Shown: in pieces, positions 6,525 through 14,542 of the stretch
How the letters are laid out: every line of letters starts with the position of its first letter
Numbering within the stretch: position 1 is the first letter of the stretch
Assembly (NCBI RefSeq): GCF_010586825.1
Contig: NZ_JAAAGB010000006.1
Location: 124,001-188,000 of the forward strand
Reading direction: 5' to 3'
DNA length: 64,000 bases
Source of the DNA: Draconibacterium mangrovi
Lineage (GTDB): Bacteria > Bacteroidota > Bacteroidia > Bacteroidales > Prolixibacteraceae
Notes under the pieces: generated by a model
What the model was told of the DNA's origin: nothing
The model's database searches: none
Seen by the model: only the letters and a program-made list of their open reading frames with translations
Made by a program: the position numbers and the translations under genes

Positions 6525-8972
6525 ATGAGACATTTAATTATTACCGCCCTGGTATTAGTTGGCGCTTTTTGTGCCAGGGCCGAGCAATCAGATCAGGAAA
6601 GGATCACAAAGATCAATGCCCCGATCAATATTGCTTCTGAAGACAGTAAAAAATCATTTATCGCACCCCATGAAACAAACTTAAAATCCGGATCGGTATT
6701 AAATTCCGATTTCCAGGTGGAGTTTGTGAACTTTCCTGAAAATGCAAAACCTGCATTTTTATATGCTGTATCTATTTACGAAAACCTTATTTCGTCGCCC
6801 ATACCGATTAAAGTGCGTGCAACGTGGAAAGGGGTCGGAACCAACGTATTGGCAAGTAGTGCTCCAAGTAGTATGTACCGCAACTTTAAAGGCGCACGAC
6901 TGAGTAATGTGTATTACCCGGTGGCACTGGCTGAAAAACTTGCGGAAAAGGAATTGAACGGAACGGAAGCTGATATCGAGTGTGCGTTTAACAGTTCAAT
7001 TAACTGGTATTTTGGTATCAATGGCGATTGCCCGTCAAACGAGTACGATTTTGTAACCGTTGTGTTGCACGAGTTGGTACATGGTTTAGGATTTGTTGGT
7101 TTTTTCGATGTAGAAAACAACCAGGGAATTATTGATAACAGCGCGAATGCTCCCAGTATTTACGATGTATATGTTTATAACCAGCTACACCAGCAAATTG
7201 CCGATGAGAATCTTTTTTCTCGTCCGTCAGCAACGCTTGCAGAGCAATTGCTCTCGAATAATCTTGCGTTGAAAAATCAGGGAAATTCTGAATCTGTAAA
7301 AGTTTATGCTCCGCAGAGCTGGAATATTGGAACCAGTATTTACCATTACCCTGAAAATGAATTTAGCCAGGGAGACGCTAACGCGCTGATGACACCTTTT
7401 ATTTATAGAGGAGAAGCCATTCATTATCCGGGTGATAAAACAATGGATATTCTGGCCCAAATGGGATGGAAGTCGGTTAGTTTTGATGGTTACGAGATTA
7501 AAGATTTTGAAGAGCCATGTGAAAAACTTCCTGTTTTTGTTGAAGTTGGCGGAGAAATGGATATCGATCAATCATCTGTAAAAATCACTTTCTCAACCGA
7601 TAACTTTGCAACATCGCAAACTGTAAGTCTTGCTTACAATAACAATACTCATCAGTTTGAAGGAGACTTACCTTTAAACAACGCAACCGGTAAAATATAT
7701 TACTACTACCAGGCAAAAACTACAGGAAATGTAGCATTCAGTTATCCTGAACGTGCACCCGAGCAAAAACTAAATTTCCGCATTGGTGACGATTATTATC
7801 CACCGGTTTTGCAGCATAATCCAGAGAAAATGGTAAACGCCGGCAGCCCTGTAATGAATTTTGCAGCCGTTGCAACCGATAATGTTGGAATAAACAGAGT
7901 TGAGGTTCAGTACCGTATTAACGGACAAGATCAGGAGCCATTTATCTTATCAAAAGAGGGTGCTGATAATTACGCCGGCAAACTTGAATTTCCTACAGAA
8001 TTATTTAGCGATGATGTGGTTGAGTACAGCATTGTTGCTATTGACAATACAACGCGCGAGAACAAACGCCGTATGCCAGCCAGTGGTTATTACAACGTTT
8101 CAGTATTTCAAACAAATGAGGCTTTAACAGGGTACTTTAATAATTTTGATTCGCCAAATACCGATTTCGAAATTTCAGATTTTGAAGTCACCTTGCCGGC
8201 CGGTTTCTCAAGCGGTAACCTGCACACCATAAATCCATATCCTGAATCGCAGGCTGATAACCAAAAGTATAACCTGCTCGCCCAGTTAAAATATCCGATT
8301 GTTCTTGAAGAAAATGGTCTGATGAGTTTTGATGAGGTAGTTTTAGTAGAACCGGGTGTAGAAGGAACAGTTTATACTGAAGATCAGTTTTGGGATTTTG
8401 TAATTGTTGAGGCCAGTAAAAACAATGGAAAAAGCTGGTTACCAATTACCGATGGTTACGACTCGAGTGTTGATGATCTTTGGAGTTCGCAATTTACAGG
8501 TTCGTTAAAAAGTGCGGTGTCGCAGGCAGCCGGAGCAGAAAACATGTTCCTGAAGCAAACGATAAACCTAACCGACAACACCGGTTTTGAAGCAGGCGAC
8601 ACCGTAATTTTTCGCTTTCGTTTAGCATCAGATAAGGCCACTACCGGATGGGGATGGGCAATCGATAATTTGTCAATACAGCAAGTTACTACCGATGTTA
8701 ACGAAGAGCTGGCTGCCAACGAGGTAAGCATTTACCCAAACCCATTTAAAAGCAGCATCTATATCGATGGATTCCGTTCAGAGACGGCAGACGATGTTGA
8801 AGTAATTATTACCGATTTATATGGAAAAACAGTGCATCGCGAAACACTTTACAATGCAGCGTATTCCGGCAAGATAAAAATCGATCTTCCTAATGTGGCT
8901 CCCGGAGTATACATGGCAAGTATATCAGATAATTATTTAAATACAATTACTCAAAAAATCATAAAAAATTAG
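6525..8972 (+). CDS. T9SS-exported zinc metalloprotease, paralog 1
   Basis: An 815-residue secreted protein. A signal peptide (cleavage near residue 19) is followed by a zincin catalytic domain with HELVHGLGFVGF (His182, Glu183, His186). A methionine-turn-like NALMTPF lies at 286-292, then GEAIHYPG. The usual metzincin third ligand (HExxHxxGxxH/D) is Gly192 here, so another residue must bind zinc if it is active. His274 and His300, both conserved in the neighbouring paralog, are candidates. Beta-sandwich modules follow (about 340-535 and 545-715). Residues 732-815 form a T9SS type A sorting domain (SIYPNPF start, basic KIIKN end), implying export through the Por system to the surface or medium. 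Possible cell-surface or extracellular protein degradation. Confidence 0.85.
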   Translation: MRHLIITALVLVGAFCARAEQSDQERITKINAPINIASEDSKKSFIAPHETNLKSGSVLNSDFQVEFVNFPENAKPAFLYAVSIYENLISSPIPIKVRATWKGVGTNVLASSAPSSMYRNFKGARLSNVYYPVALAEKLAEKELNGTEADIECAFNSSINWYFGINGDCPSNEYDFVTVVLHELVHGLGFVGFFDVENNQGIIDNSANAPSIYDVYVYNQLHQQIADENLFSRPSATLAEQLLSNNLALKNQGNSESVKVYAPQSWNIGTSIYHYPENEFSQGDANALMTPFIYRGEAIHYPGDKTMDILAQMGWKSVSFDGYEIKDFEEPCEKLPVFVEVGGEMDIDQSSVKITFSTDNFATSQTVSLAYNNNTHQFEGDLPLNNATGKIYYYYQAKTTGNVAFSYPERAPEQKLNFRIGDDYYPPVLQHNPEKMVNAGSPVMNFAAVATDNVGINRVEVQYRINGQDQEPFILSKEGADNYAGKLEFPTELFSDDVVEYSIVAIDNTTRENKRRMPASGYYNVSVFQTNEALTGYFNNFDSPNTDFEISDFEVTLPAGFSSGNLHTINPYPESQADNQKYNLLAQLKYPIVLEENGLMSFDEVVLVEPGVEGTVYTEDQFWDFVIVEASKNNGKSWLPITDGYDSSVDDLWSSQFTGSLKSAVSQAAGAENMFLKQTINLTDNTGFEAGDTVIFRFRLASDKATTGWGWAIDNLSIQQVTTDVNEELAANEVSIYPNPFKSSIYIDGFRSETADDVEVIITDLYGKTVHRETLYNAAYSGKIKIDLPNVAPGVYMASISDNYLNTITQKIIKN

Positions 8973-8976
8973 AACT

Positions 8977-9090
8977 ATGGAAACTTTATTAATGATTGCT
9001 TTTATAGCAGCATTCGCAGGCTTAGTAACATCTTTAGTGGTGTTGTACAAATTACTAACTGAGAAAAAAGCGCAAAGGTTAGAATATTAG
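8977..9090 (+). CDS. 37-residue single-pass membrane peptide
   Basis: ATG 8977 opens four bases after the metalloprotease stop and runs to TAG 9088-9090. The peptide begins METLLMIAFIAAFAGLVT, continues as one hydrophobic helix to about residue 27, and ends in a charged tail (TEKKAQRLEY). This is an N-out or N-in single-span membrane peptide layout. It lies between the two metalloprotease paralogs and is followed by a strong terminator, so it would be the last gene of the first protease transcript. No known family is recognised. The clean helix/charged-tail design and tight spacing make it better than a chance frame, but no homolog search was possible. Confidence 0.55.
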   Translation: METLLMIAFIAAFAGLVTSLVVLYKLLTEKKAQRLEY

Positions 9091-9119
9091 ATGATTGGTA
9101 TTACGACCTTAAATTAGGT

Positions 9120-9151
9120 AATGCCGGAATGAAAATTCCGGCATTTTTTTT
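9120..9151 (+). terminator. intrinsic terminator after metalloprotease 1 and the small membrane peptide
   Basis: AATGCCGGAAT (9120-9130), loop GAAA, ATTCCGGCATT (9135-9145): a perfect 11-bp stem with a GNRA-type loop, running into a tract of eight T. It separates the two paralogous protease genes into distinct transcripts. Confidence 0.93.
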
Positions 9152-9242
9152 GCTTCTCATCCAACTTATATGAACTTTTTGTTGCCCATGTTCTTTTAAA
9201 TGTGAAAATTTACTGCCCTTAAAATGTTATTAGAATAGTAAA

Positions 9243-11747
9243 ATGAGCAAGTATTATACATTATTAAATTTGTTGATTCTTGTAGCGCTATCCTCCAGTG
9301 CACAAATGAAGAGTTACAATAAAAGCATAAAAGTTCAGCCTCCGGTTTGTTACGCTTCCGGCGAAGTAGAAAGGGTACGAATAGCACCGCCTGTCGAATT
9401 TCTTTTGAAATCAGCCGGAGTAGCAAAATCAGAAATAATAGTCGATTATAACGGTTTTACACCCGAAGCACAGGAGGCGTTTGCCTATGCTGTTAGTATT
9501 TGGGAATCGCTTATTGAATCGGATATGCCAATACGGATGCAAGCCAATTGGGAAGACAATTTGGAAACTAATGTTCTCGGCAGTTGTGGCCCCGAAACCT
9601 ATTACAAAGATTTTAAGGATGCTCCTTTTAAAGGTCGTTATTACCCGGTTGCCATAGCCGAAAAAATAGCCAAAAGGGAGATGAATGGAGAGAGCCGTTA
9701 TGATATGATCGCCAATTTTAACAGCAACGTTGATTGGTACTACGGGACTGATATGAATTGCCCCGATACCCTTTACGATTTAGCAACCGTTGTAATGCAT
9801 GAAATTGGTCATGGACTTGGGTTTACCGGCTTTCTTTTTATTGATAGCAGTAACGAATACGGAGCATATGGTAACATTCAGTTTGGTGAGGCTACTTCGT
9901 TTGATCTTTTAGTGGAGAAGGGCCAACCTGCTGGAAAGCAGCTTGTTGATACTTCATTTTTTGAAAATGTTAGCAGTGAGTTGAGATTAGCTCTGATTTC
10001 AAATGATCTGTACGCAAATAGCCCCATTGCAAAACATAGGAACGATGCGCTTACACCAAAACTTTATACTCCGTATATTTTTAATGCTGGTTCAAGTATC
10101 TACCATTTGGATGATAATACTTATGGCCACACAGATGTAAATTCGCTAATGACCCATGCCATCGGAATGTCCGAAGCAATTCATGATCCGGGACCTATTA
10201 CGAAAGGTATAATGGACGATATTGGCTGGAGGAATATCTTTATCCGTTTCAATCAGGTAAAAGATATTGAGGAGCTAAAACCACTGGTCTTTAGCGGATG
10301 GTTTGAGAGTGATTATGGTGTAAAAGCCGGAACGCCAAAAGTTATTTTTTCCTGGGATGAATTTGAAAGTCATTCCGATACACTTGAATTAATTGATTTG
10401 GAAGGCGACGGAACCTACGCTGCAACTTATGTCCCCAAAATCGGTACCGAAAAAATCTCATATTACATTGAAGTACAGGACACCGTGAATCGTATGCGAA
10501 CCGATCCTGCACTGGCACCAAATGAATTCCATACAATTCATGTTGGTACGGATACTGAAAAACCTGTTATTGCACACGACGAGATTGATTATTTTCTATT
10601 ATTGAATGAAGAGCAGCAATTGGTTGCAGATATCAGCGACAATCTCGGTATCGATACAGCTTATGTGCAATATTCTATCAATGGCGAAGCACAGGAACCT
10701 TTTGCATTGCAATTGGATTTTGCAGATCGGTATATTGGAAATTTACCGCTCGACCTCAATAATTTAAATGATGGAGATGAGATTACTTATGCCATATTTG
10801 CCATCGATGCTGCAAACACTCCCAATAGTTCAAGACTTCCAATCGATGCAGATAGCCTTTTCTCTTTTAAAATCGAGGACATATTTGAACCGGTTAGTTA
10901 CTATTCAAACGATTTTGATACGGAAACACCTGATTTCCTTCTTTCTGATTTTGATATTTATACGGCTCCTAATTTCAACGATGGAGCACTGCATAGCCCG
11001 CATCCTTACCCGGCGCCCGAAATTGACAACGGAGAACTGGAGTTTACAACATTGTTGAAGAAACCAATAATTATTAAAGATAACGGAACCATGAACTTTA
11101 CAGAAGTGGTTTTGGTTGAGCCGGGTGAATTAACGTCGGTATATGGCGGCAGCGATTTTTACGATTATGTAATTGTTGAAGGAAGCAAAAATAATGGAGC
11201 CAACTGGTATCCGCTGGCCGATGGTTACGATTCGTCAGATCAAATTGTGTGGCTAACAAATTATAATAGCGGAATACCAACTGGTGAACAGAATTCGGAG
11301 ACCGTAGGTACGGCTGACTGGTTTGTAAACCGTTCGATCACATTAACCGATAACGATTATTTTGTTGCCGGCGATACAATTTTGATTCGTTTCCGGTTAT
11401 ATTCCGATCCATTCGCAGCTGGCTGGGGATGGGCAATCGATTATTTGGAGATTCAAAGACCGGTGTCAGCCGATATTACCTTATTATTGCCAGGAGAAGT
11501 TAACGTTTACCCCAATCCGTTTACCGATAATGTTACGGTAAAAATTTCAGCTGTTCAGCAGGAGTCGCAAATACAAGTGGATGTGTTTAACGCAGTGGGG
11601 CAAAAAATATATGTTACACAAGAACAGGGAGTAATTGGCACTTATTCGCATGAAATTAATCTTTCCCGATACGGAAATGGAATGTTCCTGGTAAAAGTGA
11701 GCCAAAACGGGCAAACCGTGCTGACTAAAAAGTTAATTAAAAACTAA
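9243..11747 (+). CDS. T9SS-exported zinc metalloprotease, paralog 2
   Basis: An 834-residue paralog of the preceding protease with the same order of modules. It has a signal peptide ending near ALSSSA-Q21, and a catalytic domain with HEIGHGLGFTGF (His186, Glu187, His190). NSLMTHA serves as Met-turn, followed by SEAIHDPG. Beta-sandwich modules and a C-terminal T9SS type A sorting domain (VYPNPFTDN to KKLIKN) complete it. As in paralog 1, the third metzincin ligand position is glycine. Shared blocks such as YYPVAxAEK, YHxxxN and WGWAID run through both, so a tandem gene duplication is the simplest origin. It is transcribed from its own start region after the upstream terminator. Role: probably extracellular proteolysis; substrate unknown. 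Confidence 0.85.
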   Translation: MSKYYTLLNLLILVALSSSAQMKSYNKSIKVQPPVCYASGEVERVRIAPPVEFLLKSAGVAKSEIIVDYNGFTPEAQEAFAYAVSIWESLIESDMPIRMQANWEDNLETNVLGSCGPETYYKDFKDAPFKGRYYPVAIAEKIAKREMNGESRYDMIANFNSNVDWYYGTDMNCPDTLYDLATVVMHEIGHGLGFTGFLFIDSSNEYGAYGNIQFGEATSFDLLVEKGQPAGKQLVDTSFFENVSSELRLALISNDLYANSPIAKHRNDALTPKLYTPYIFNAGSSIYHLDDNTYGHTDVNSLMTHAIGMSEAIHDPGPITKGIMDDIGWRNIFIRFNQVKDIEELKPLVFSGWFESDYGVKAGTPKVIFSWDEFESHSDTLELIDLEGDGTYAATYVPKIGTEKISYYIEVQDTVNRMRTDPALAPNEFHTIHVGTDTEKPVIAHDEIDYFLLLNEEQQLVADISDNLGIDTAYVQYSINGEAQEPFALQLDFADRYIGNLPLDLNNLNDGDEITYAIFAIDAANTPNSSRLPIDADSLFSFKIEDIFEPVSYYSNDFDTETPDFLLSDFDIYTAPNFNDGALHSPHPYPAPEIDNGELEFTTLLKKPIIIKDNGTMNFTEVVLVEPGELTSVYGGSDFYDYVIVEGSKNNGANWYPLADGYDSSDQIVWLTNYNSGIPTGEQNSETVGTADWFVNRSITLTDNDYFVAGDTILIRFRLYSDPFAAGWGWAIDYLEIQRPVSADITLLLPGEVNVYPNPFTDNVTVKISAVQQESQIQVDVFNAVGQKIYVTQEQGVIGTYSHEINLSRYGNGMFLVKVSQNGQTVLTKKLIKN

Positions 11748-11751
11748 ATTT

Positions 11752-11773
11752 CGAATTTTAGCTTTAAAATTCG
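11752..11773. repeat. AT-rich inverted repeat after metalloprotease 2
   Basis: CGAATTTTA (11752-11760), loop GCTT, TAAAATTCG (11765-11773) is a perfect 9-bp stem placed four bases after the protease stop codon. No T-run follows on the plus strand, so it is at best a weak terminator or an mRNA 3' end stabiliser. Confidence 0.5.
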
Positions 11774-11793
11774 GAGTAAAAACATGATAAAAA

Positions 11794-11823
11794 TTTCATT
11801 TCAAAAATATATCTCTATATTTG
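11794..11823 (+). promoter_or_regulatory. promoter of the aromatic amino acid operon leader
   Basis: TATATTTG (11816-11823) is an exact match to the Bacteroidota -7 consensus TAnnTTTG. TTTC (11794-11797), one base off the TTTG -33 box, lies 18 bases upstream. Transcription would start near 11828, about 14 bases before the leader peptide ATG. Confidence 0.65.
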
Positions 11824-11841
11824 TTGACAGAAATTAAAGAA

Positions 11842-11916
11842 ATGACAACGAAATTTAACAATAACTATTTCTACTTTTATTTTTATTATGGTTCTGAAAA
11901 CGGGGTCAGGAAGTAG
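11842..11916 (+). CDS. Tyr/Phe-rich attenuator leader peptide upstream of tyrA
   Basis: ATG 11842 to TAG 11914-11916 encodes a 24-residue peptide, MTTKFNNN then YFYFYFYY then GSENGVRK. Residues 9-16 are eight consecutive aromatic codons (five Tyr, three Phe), with another Phe at position 5. It lies between a matching promoter and an intrinsic terminator, and 100 bases ahead of tyrA and a DAHP synthase-chorismate mutase gene, whose products lead to exactly these two amino acids. This is the layout of ribosome-mediated transcription attenuation: shortage of charged tRNA-Tyr or tRNA-Phe stalls the ribosome and favours read-through. The peptide itself probably has no other function. Confidence 0.88.
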   Translation: MTTKFNNNYFYFYFYYGSENGVRK

Positions 11917-11946
11917 GGTATTGTCTAAATTAAAGATATTTTACAG

Positions 11947-11980
11947 AAAGGTCTCGAAAAAATTCGGGACCTTTTTTTTT
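11947..11980 (+). terminator. attenuator terminator before tyrA
   Basis: AAAGGTCTCGAA (11947-11958), loop AAAA, TTCGGGACCTTT (11963-11974): a 12-bp stem with one U-G pair, leading into nine T (11972-11980). It lies between the leader peptide stop and the tyrA start, so it would end transcription before the structural genes. A segment inside the leader, GGGGTC (11902-11907), can pair with GACCTT in the 3' arm and is a possible competing structure. No classic antiterminator was obvious. Confidence 0.85.
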
Positions 11981-12015
11981 GGATAAAAATGAAATAAACA
12001 AAACTGAATATACAA

Positions 12016-12912
12016 ATGAAGACTACAGTAATAGGACTTGGATTAATTGGTGGATCAATTGCCCGCGATTTGCGAAAATCGGGTTTTGCCACCGAATTAA
12101 TCGGGGTTGATGCCAGTGAGGAAAATGCTGCTAAAGCCCTGGAAATAGGGCTGGTTGACCGGGTTGAAACATTGGAAGACGGGGTGAGAGATACAGACCT
12201 GGTTATTATTGCCATTCCGGTAAACAAGGAGCTTGAGGTTTTGCCACGGGTGTTGGATACCATTAGCAGCGGAACAACGGTAGCGGATATGGGATCGACA
12301 AAAAAAGTGATTGTTGATTTGGTGGCGAACCACAAAAGAAGAAAAAACTTTGTGCCGGGGCACCCCATGTCGGGAACCGAAGACTCCGGACCAACAGCGG
12401 CTTTGGAAGGATTGTTTAAAGGCAAAATTGCCATTCTGTGCGACCAGGAAGACTCAGGCCCGCAGCATGTGGCTTTAATTGAAAAAATGTTTCAGGTGCT
12501 GGGAATGGATATTGCCTATATGACATCGGATGAACAGGACCACAGCACCGCTTTTGTGTCGCATTTGCCGCACGCTGCTGCTTATGCGCTGGCCAATGCG
12601 GTTCAGGCAAAAGAGGATCGTAAAATCATTTTCGATCTGGCAAGTGGAGGATTTCGTTCAACCGTTCGTTTGGCAAAGAGTTCGGCTACAATGTGGCACC
12701 CGATTTTTCAACAAAATCGTCAATACGTTGTTGAATCGCTGAACGTGTATATCAAACATCTTATTGAATTCCGCGATTGTATGAAAAACGAGGAGGATGA
12801 TAAAATGCTCGATCTGATTAACAATGCAAATAAAATCCGTGGAATTCTTGAAGGTAAGAATCCGCATTTTCTGAAGAATGAAGAGAAATTGACAAAACTT
12901 TATACGAAATAA
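12016..12912 (+). CDS. tyrA: prephenate dehydrogenase
   Basis: A 298-residue cytoplasmic enzyme converting prephenate to 4-hydroxyphenylpyruvate with NAD(P)+, the committed step to tyrosine. The N-terminal Rossmann motif GLGLIGGS spans residues 7-14. Downstream are ADMGSTK, GHPMSGTE and the conserved SHLPHAAAYAL helix of the catalytic half. The chorismate mutase activity it needs is supplied by the next gene, two bases downstream. Expression is likely controlled by the Tyr/Phe leader peptide and terminator just upstream. No C-terminal ACT domain is visible, so allosteric feedback through such a domain is not expected. This strengthens the case for attenuation. Confidence 0.93.
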   Translation: MKTTVIGLGLIGGSIARDLRKSGFATELIGVDASEENAAKALEIGLVDRVETLEDGVRDTDLVIIAIPVNKELEVLPRVLDTISSGTTVADMGSTKKVIVDLVANHKRRKNFVPGHPMSGTEDSGPTAALEGLFKGKIAILCDQEDSGPQHVALIEKMFQVLGMDIAYMTSDEQDHSTAFVSHLPHAAAYALANAVQAKEDRKIIFDLASGGFRSTVRLAKSSATMWHPIFQQNRQYVVESLNVYIKHLIEFRDCMKNEEDDKMLDLINNANKIRGILEGKNPHFLKNEEKLTKLYTK

Positions 12913-12914
12913 TC

Positions 12915-14006
12915 ATGACTTTAAAATTAGACATTAATCCGATTAAAGCGTGGATGCCAAATATCGACAATCCACTGCTGATTTCAGGGCCATGTAGCCT
13001 TGAAACGGAAGAACAAACCATGGAAACTGCCCGTTTGCTGGCAAAAGACAAACGCGTATTTGTTTTTCGTGGTGGGGTTTGGAAACCCAGAACACGCCCG
13101 GGATCATTCGAAGGCGTTGGATCGATCGGTTTAAAATGGTTGCAGCAGGTAAAAGAAGAAACCGGTTTGCCGGTTGGAACTGAGGTAGCCAATGCACAAC
13201 ACACCGAAGAGGCTTTAAAAGCCGGACTTGATGTATTATGGATAGGTGCGCGCTCTACAGCCAGCCCTTTTGTGGTGCAGGAAATTGCCGATGTGTTGAA
13301 AGGGACTGATACCGTGGTAATGATTAAAAATCCGGTGAATCCCGACGTACAACTTTGGATGGGTGCTGTTGAGCGAATCTACCAGGCGGGTATTAAAAAC
13401 ATTGTGGGAATACACCGTGGTTTTACACCATTTCGCGAAACAAAATACCGTAACTACCCCAACTGGAAAACCTATATTGAATTAAAGCGTCTACTGCCGA
13501 ATTTGCCTGTAATCTGCGATCCGAGCCACATTGCCGGAACACGCGAATACCTTTTCGAAATTTCGCAGAAAGCATTTGATATGGGAATGGAAGGATTGAT
13601 GGTTGAATCACACCGCGATCCGTCGTGTGCTTTGAGTGATGCCGGTCAGCAACTTACTCCGGCCGATCTTGGAAAAATGCTTGATAAATTGGTTATCCGT
13701 TACGAGAATGCGAGCAATCCTGATTTCGACAATCAACTGGATGTGTTGCGTAACCGAATTGATGCAATTGATGCCGAATTATTGGAAACACTGGCTTCGC
13801 GTGTGCAGATTGTTAAACAAATTGGCGAGTATAAACGCGACAATAACGTTACAGCGCTGCAAATTAGCCGCTGGACACAGTTAATGGAAAACCGCGTTAA
13901 GCTGGGGAAGAGTATGGAAATAAATGAAACGTTTGTAAAAATCCTTTTTCAGCTGATTCACGAAGATTCGGTGCGTATGCAAACTGAAATTATGGACCAG
14001 GAATAA
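12915..14006 (+). CDS. bifunctional DAHP synthase / chorismate mutase type II
   Basis: A 363-residue fusion. Residues about 1-255 are a DAHP synthase of the KDO8P synthase-like class (GPCSLETEEQT near the start, FRGGVWKPRTRPGSF, CDPSHIAGTREY). It condenses phosphoenolpyruvate and erythrose 4-phosphate as the first step of the shikimate pathway. Residues about 265-355 are an AroQ-type chorismate mutase (LRNRIDAIDAELLETLASR, then VKQIGEYK). This arrangement is common in Bacteroidota. Being cotranscribed with tyrA, the operon holds the entry step and the branch step of Tyr/Phe synthesis. Prephenate dehydratase and the aminotransferase, often adjacent in relatives, are not in this window. Confidence 0.92.
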   Translation: MTLKLDINPIKAWMPNIDNPLLISGPCSLETEEQTMETARLLAKDKRVFVFRGGVWKPRTRPGSFEGVGSIGLKWLQQVKEETGLPVGTEVANAQHTEEALKAGLDVLWIGARSTASPFVVQEIADVLKGTDTVVMIKNPVNPDVQLWMGAVERIYQAGIKNIVGIHRGFTPFRETKYRNYPNWKTYIELKRLLPNLPVICDPSHIAGTREYLFEISQKAFDMGMEGLMVESHRDPSCALSDAGQQLTPADLGKMLDKLVIRYENASNPDFDNQLDVLRNRIDAIDAELLETLASRVQIVKQIGEYKRDNNVTALQISRWTQLMENRVKLGKSMEINETFVKILFQLIHEDSVRMQTEIMDQE

Positions 14007-14027
14007 AATATTGATTGAAAAAATAAT

Positions 14028-14057
14028 AAGCCTCGGGAGATTTTCCGGGGCTTTTTT
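14028..14057 (+). terminator. intrinsic terminator of the tyrA operon
   Basis: AAGCCTCGG (14028-14036) pairs with CCGGGGCTT (14045-14053) through one U-G pair, followed by a T-run. Its T-tract overlaps the stop codon of the convergent rnpA gene. Confidence 0.85.
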
Positions 14058-14481
14058 ATGCTTTTTTGTTTTCTGCTTCAGCACACGAACTGGCCAGCTT
14101 ATAAAGAGCCTTCTTCATGGCTTTTTCAACCTGCACAAACTTTGGCAGTTCCTTACCAATAAAAATGAAGAAAACGGCCATTTGCTGCTCATCTGCAAGC
14201 AGCGGAAGCATTTGTTTGTTCAAACGGTAAGCTTCCCGCATCAGACGTTTTATCCGGTTTCGTTTTACAGCTCGTTTAAATATTTTTTTACTTACCGTAA
14301 AACCAGCCTGAACAGGAACGGGTTGAGGTAGCTTAGTTACCTTGTAAACGACTTTTATTGGAAACGCCAAAAACGACTCGCCCTCAGCAAAAAGTTTATC
14401 GATAACCTTTTTGCTGCACAAACGCTCCACTTTTTTAAGTGTGTAGGATGTTGGCGATTCTATTTTTTCTTTTGCTTCCAT
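14056..14481 (-). CDS. rnpA: ribonuclease P protein component
   Basis: Start placed at ATG 14481, giving 141 residues (MEAKEKIESP). A further ATG at 14505 lies inside a hairpin and would add an unlikely MTYGLYFF. The protein shows the basic RNase P signature KRAVKRNRIKRLMREAYR and an upstream FTVSKKIFKRAV strand. It assists the RNase P RNA in maturing tRNA 5' ends. Unlike the usual rpmH-rnpA pairing, here it follows hemD and a DUF4271 gene, an order I recall as typical of Bacteroidota. The alanine- and lysine-rich C-terminal tail is an extension beyond the core fold. Confidence 0.92.
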   Translation of the reverse strand: MEAKEKIESPTSYTLKKVERLCSKKVIDKLFAEGESFLAFPIKVVYKVTKLPQPVPVQAGFTVSKKIFKRAVKRNRIKRLMREAYRLNKQMLPLLADEQQMAVFFIFIGKELPKFVQVEKAMKKALYKLASSCAEAENKKA

Positions 14482-14489
14482 AAAAAAGT

Positions 14490-14521
14490 AAAGGCCATAC
14501 GTCATATGACGGACGGCCTTT
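14490..14521 (-). terminator. nested palindrome between hemD and rnpA (possible weak terminator)
   Basis: AAAGGCC (14490-14496) pairs with GGCCTTT (14515-14521). Inside is the 12-bp palindrome CGTCATATGACG (14500-14511), separated by ATA/GAC internal loops. On the minus strand the structure is followed by TACTTTTTT, so it may partly terminate hemD transcripts or process the hemD-rnpA message. Confidence 0.5.
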
Positions 14522-14542
14522 CAAAAGTATATATTTTTCTAT

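Noticed and set aside
11925-12434. 169-codon minus-strand frame opposite tyrA
   Set aside because: It is antisense to a well-conserved enzyme, starts in the attenuator terminator region, and is Ser/Thr/Pro-rich as expected from a shadow frame.
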